From Imperialibacter sp. EC-SDR9 (lineage in GTDB: Bacteria; Bacteroidota; Bacteroidia; Cytophagales; Cyclobacteriaceae): a stretch of DNA of 64,000 bases. Positions 61,311 to 64,000 of the stretch are shown piece after piece; position 1 is the first letter of the stretch, and each line of letters begins with the position of its first letter. A program made the translations under genes and the position numbers. The DNA lies in NCBI RefSeq assembly GCF_902498805.1, contig NZ_LR701574.1, positions 186,001 to 250,000 on the forward strand. Direction: 5' to 3'. The notes below the pieces were generated by a model. The model was not told where the DNA came from and did no database searches. It was given only the letters and a program-made list of their open reading frames with translations.

Positions 61311-63014
61311 ATGTCTAGCCGCCTACTCCTCACCTTCGCACTTCCTGCTGTTCTCGCCCTTGCCATTATTAGCTGTAGCCAACAACCAGATGACGCTACC
61401 CTGGCTAAGGGCAAGGACTTGTTTACCAAACACTGCATGTCATGCCACGGGCTACAGGATGACGGCATAGGCCCACCGCTTGGAGGTGTGACTTCAGTAC
61501 TGGCAGAGAAGCAGCTCATTGCGTTCATTCAAGACCCATCAAAATATATTGACTCAGAGGATGTCAGGTTTTCATTACTTAAGCAAAAGTACAAGCTGGT
61601 GATGCCACCTTTTGAATGGTTGCTGGAAGAAGATATCAGCGCTATTGTGGCCTACCTCAAGCAGCAAACTGAGCTGTTCGATATTCCCCCTTTGGATGTG
61701 GCGCAACAAAGCAAAGAAGCAGGACTGTCAGGGCAACTGGTAAGTGAGCCTCAACCATCAGGTATCAGTATAGAACTGGAAGAGGTCGTTCAGCTACCAG
61801 CTTTGGGTGAATCTTCCGACCTCGGCGTGGTCACACTGCGCTCCTCTCCCGTTGGCGATGGTGCCATATTTGCCAGCGACCAGCATGGCGTGATCTATCG
61901 CATCAAAGATAGAAAGGCGGCGGTGTTTATGAATCTCAGAAACGAGCTTCCCGACTTCCAAAGTGGCCCGGGTATCGCCACCGGCCTTGGTAGTTTCGAT
62001 TTTCATCCGGATTTTCAAAACAACGGCCTGGTCTATATAAGCCATGCCGAAGGCTATAAGGGCCAGCCAGCTGATTATGTCGTCTCCGACACACTCCGGT
62101 CGGTGGCGCAGTGGATCGTTGGCGAATGGAAGGCCGACAATCCGAAGGACACGGTTTTCTCAGGAAGCTACAGGGAACTGCTGCGGGTGCATGCTCCTAC
62201 CTTTGCCCATGGTATGCAAGACGTCGGGTTCATTCCTGGTTTGGATAAAACCCATCCCGACTATGGCTTGCTGTATTTTGGTTATGGTGACGGTGGCTCC
62301 AACAACATCCACCACCCGGAGCTGGGCCATCACCCTCAATCGTTTCTGGGGAGCATCATGAGGATTGATCCCGCTGGAAGCAACAGCAAAAACGGTAAAT
62401 ACGGGATACCGGCAGACAACCCTTTCGCACAGGATACTGGTGATGGCGTGGTCAGGGAAATATATGCTTACGGCTTCCGCAACCCTCACCGTATGGCCTG
62501 GGATGAAGCCAATGACCACAGAATGTTCGTCACCGACATCGGGGAGGCCAATATTGAAGAGTTGAATATTGTAGTAGCCGGTGGCGACTATGGCTGGCCG
62601 GTGCGGGAAGGCAACTACGGTATCAATACAATAAAGAATCTCAAAGCCGTTTATGAGCTCAGCGCTACAGACAAGGCGCTTTACAAAGGCCCATTTGCCC
62701 AATACGACCATGAAACGGGCAATGCCATCAGCGGTGGCTATGTGTACAGGGGAAATCTGGAAGCCCTCAAAGACAAGTATGTGTTCGGCGACGTTGTAAA
62801 CGGCAAGCTGTTCTTTGTTAATAACAACCCACAGCTCAACGATTCAACGATTTACCAACTCTCGGTTGCCAAAAACGGAAAGGAAACCACCATGCGGGAG
62901 CTAACAGGCATCAAGCGTCAGCATTTGCGCATTGGCTACGACCGTGTCGAAAAAGAGATGTATGTCATAACCAAGGTCGACGGAAGGATCTGGAAGATCG
63001 TCAGGGCCTACTGA
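61311..63014 (+). CDS. Lipoprotein cytochrome c / PQQ-dependent sugar dehydrogenase fusion
   Basis: A 567-residue lipoprotein starting at the ATG at 61311 (an in-frame TTG lies nine codons upstream). Lipobox C22 in ALAIISC. A one-haem cytochrome c domain follows (about 28-125) with C42-M-S-C-H46 and a distal Met in LVMPPFEW. From about 145 comes a six-bladed propeller of the soluble glucose/sorbosone dehydrogenase type (VVTLRSSPVGDG; GLGSFDFHPDFQNNGLVYISHAEG; HGMQDVGFIPGL; YGFRNPHRMAWDE; GEANIEELNIVVAGGDYGWPVREG; GGYVYRG). It oxidises a sugar or related alcohol and passes electrons to the haem. Only 6-blade motifs and not substrate can be read. Confidence 0.92.
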   Translation: MSSRLLLTFALPAVLALAIISCSQQPDDATLAKGKDLFTKHCMSCHGLQDDGIGPPLGGVTSVLAEKQLIAFIQDPSKYIDSEDVRFSLLKQKYKLVMPPFEWLLEEDISAIVAYLKQQTELFDIPPLDVAQQSKEAGLSGQLVSEPQPSGISIELEEVVQLPALGESSDLGVVTLRSSPVGDGAIFASDQHGVIYRIKDRKAAVFMNLRNELPDFQSGPGIATGLGSFDFHPDFQNNGLVYISHAEGYKGQPADYVVSDTLRSVAQWIVGEWKADNPKDTVFSGSYRELLRVHAPTFAHGMQDVGFIPGLDKTHPDYGLLYFGYGDGGSNNIHHPELGHHPQSFLGSIMRIDPAGSNSKNGKYGIPADNPFAQDTGDGVVREIYAYGFRNPHRMAWDEANDHRMFVTDIGEANIEELNIVVAGGDYGWPVREGNYGINTIKNLKAVYELSATDKALYKGPFAQYDHETGNAISGGYVYRGNLEALKDKYVFGDVVNGKLFFVNNNPQLNDSTIYQLSVAKNGKETTMRELTGIKRQHLRIGYDRVEKEMYVITKVDGRIWKIVRAY

Positions 63015-63076
63015 CGGGAGGCCAGCTAACAGCGAAGGTTCAAGCAGATTGGTACTGGGAGTGAATACTTAGGCGA

Positions 63077-63136
63077 TTAATAAAAAAACAAAAGGTCCAA
63101 GCGAGACGCATTGAACCAGTTTTGTTTTTTTATTAA
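63077..63136. terminator. Long bidirectional terminator hairpin
   Basis: A 17-bp arm with TTAATAAAAAAACAAAA at 63077-63093 is exactly complementary to 63120-63136, and the inner bases extend the stem (GGTCCAA / TTGAACC with one mismatch) around a loop of about 10 bases. Either strand presents a U-rich 3' arm, so it should stop both the dehydrogenase transcript and the convergent lactonase gene transcript. Confidence 0.88.
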
Positions 63137-63254
63137 CGGCTCGCATGAACTATTTACCGTTTTTTTACCAGACAATTCTCAGAAATGGAGATCGATTCAA
63201 CGATAACTCTTGGAGGGTTTCAATATTAAGACTCCCTTCAATGTTGTCGAACTG

Positions 63255-64000
63255 CTATTCAGGTATTTTAGCGGCCTGCCTCGCCAGCATTTTCCACTGA
63301 CCGCCCTCCTTTCTCCATACCATCAAAATGATAATGTCGACCTTTGAAGGATAGCCAGGGTTGTTGGCATCGGCCACCAGCCTGTGCCTCACAATAGCGT
63401 TGTCGCCGGATATTTTGATCGTTTGATTCAGGATATCCACTTTGCTAAAGTTGGTCCAGCGCTTCATGAATTCATCAATAAAGCCCTGCTTGTCTCTGAC
63501 TGTGCCGCTGGAGTGTACATACTCCAGGTCGTCGCTGGCAAGGGAAGCCAGCACGTCGCTATCGGGCTCCGTCATAGCCTGACGAAAACGCTCAACAGCC
63601 TCAGCCACCAGTTTTTCTTCAAGCCCTTGTTGCACCGGAGCGAACTTGAGACAAACCGGTTTATCGACAGCAATACTTTGGCCTGTAGAAGTCAAGAGAC
63701 CTGTGGTTTCATCTCGCCGGAAAACAATCACTTCATTCGTACCCTGGTTAGCTACCAGCAGGAACCTACCCGTCGGGTCAATAGCGAAATTCCTGGGCGT
63801 TTTACCCATTGCTGGTTGCCTACCTATTCTTGTTAGTTTTCCCTTTTGACCAATGGAATAAATGGCTATTTCGTTGGCGTCTCCCCGGTTCGAAGCATAC
63901 AAGAACTTCCCATCGGGCGACATATGAATATCAGCTCCTGACAAACGCCCATTAAACCCTTTGTCCACCATGCTGATGATCTGCTTTTCCTTCAGCCTGC
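63255..64000 (-). CDS. Lactonase-like beta-propeller fused to SnoaL-like domain (5' part outside window)
   Basis: The reading frame stays open to base 64000, so the start lies beyond the window. The visible N-terminal part is the end of a 7-bladed lactonase/6-phosphogluconolactonase-like propeller (SGADIHMSPDGKFLYASNRGDANEIAIYSI, then GKTPRNFAIDPTGRFLLVANQGTNEVIVF and the final blade to PVCLKFAP). After that, about 115 residues form a SnoaL/DUF4440-type domain (VERFRQAMTEPDSDVLASLASDDLEYVHSSGTVRDKQGFIDEF ... WRKEGGQWKMLARQA). Propeller and SnoaL-like domains are normally separate proteins, so this looks like a fusion. Activity could be lactone hydrolysis in the periplasm. Confidence 0.88.
   Translation of the reverse strand, partial: RLKEKQIISMVDKGFNGRLSGADIHMSPDGKFLYASNRGDANEIAIYSIGQKGKLTRIGRQPAMGKTPRNFAIDPTGRFLLVANQGTNEVIVFRRDETTGLLTSTGQSIAVDKPVCLKFAPVQQGLEEKLVAEAVERFRQAMTEPDSDVLASLASDDLEYVHSSGTVRDKQGFIDEFMKRWTNFSKVDILNQTIKISGDNAIVRHRLVADANNPGYPSKVDIIILMVWRKEGGQWKMLARQAAKIPE

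Overview
The window looks like a piece of a Bacteroidota chromosome, most likely order Cytophagales. Marker families supporting this are a SusC/SusD pair with a hybrid two-component regulator, TPR-containing histidine kinases with LytTR regulators, a PadR plus 'permease prefix' FtsX-type ABC module, a HYC_CC_PP copper-efflux accessory protein, DUF2911, DUF4288 and an outer-membrane beta-barrel protein with a CarboxypepD_reg domain. The genus cannot be fixed from the sequence alone. No rRNA, tRNA, CRISPR array or insertion sequence was seen.

Layout. 1-2.7 kb: the start of greB (cut by the window edge), then an AT-rich accessory stretch with two orphan genes, a 51-bp tandem repeat carrying a covarying hairpin, and a 103-bp imperfect palindrome. 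2.7-11.1 kb: a CHASE3-like sensor kinase, a Tat-like exported class V aminotransferase, and a signalling cluster of two paralogous TPR histidine kinases followed by a LytTR response regulator. 11.4-21.5 kb: a plus-strand copper/silver-type efflux operon (HYC_CC_PP protein, CusA-like RND pump, TolC-like channel, CusB-like adaptor with metal-binding and DUF3347 domains, small metal-binding lipoprotein, TlpA-like thioredoxin, Cys-rich beta-propeller lipoprotein, DUF2911 protein) closed by a strong terminator. 21.5-33.4 kb: a secreted TIM-barrel isomerase-like protein, a divergent hybrid two-component regulator, a SusC/SusD pair, and two tandem lipoproteins that join a SprB-like domain to a C-x4-C-H haem-like domain.

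34.2-43.8 kb: a MacAB-like ABC export operon, an AraC regulator followed by a TonB-dependent-receptor-like beta-barrel protein, and a PadR regulator with an 869-residue ABC permease. 44.0-54.2 kb: a mix of single genes (membrane-anchored hydrolase, Bcr/CflA MFS pump, fatty acid desaturase, three more serine hydrolases, small conserved-looking proteins, a membrane-anchored AraC regulator). 54.4-57.3 kb: a compact operon of LiaF-like protein, DUF4288 protein, LytS-type kinase and LytTR regulator, probably an envelope-stress circuit. 57.4-61.1 kb: a three-gene operon of two unrecognised membrane proteins around an SH3-like/YdjC-type deacetylase, the best candidate here for an undescribed system. 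61.3-64.0 kb: a cytochrome c/PQQ sugar dehydrogenase fusion, a bidirectional terminator, and the 3' part of a lactonase-like propeller fused to a SnoaL-like domain, cut by the window edge.

The overall theme is envelope biology: metal efflux, outer-membrane nutrient uptake, ABC export, and many sensor/regulator pairs that couple the envelope to transcription. Family assignments come from recognisable motifs read by eye; no database search was run.
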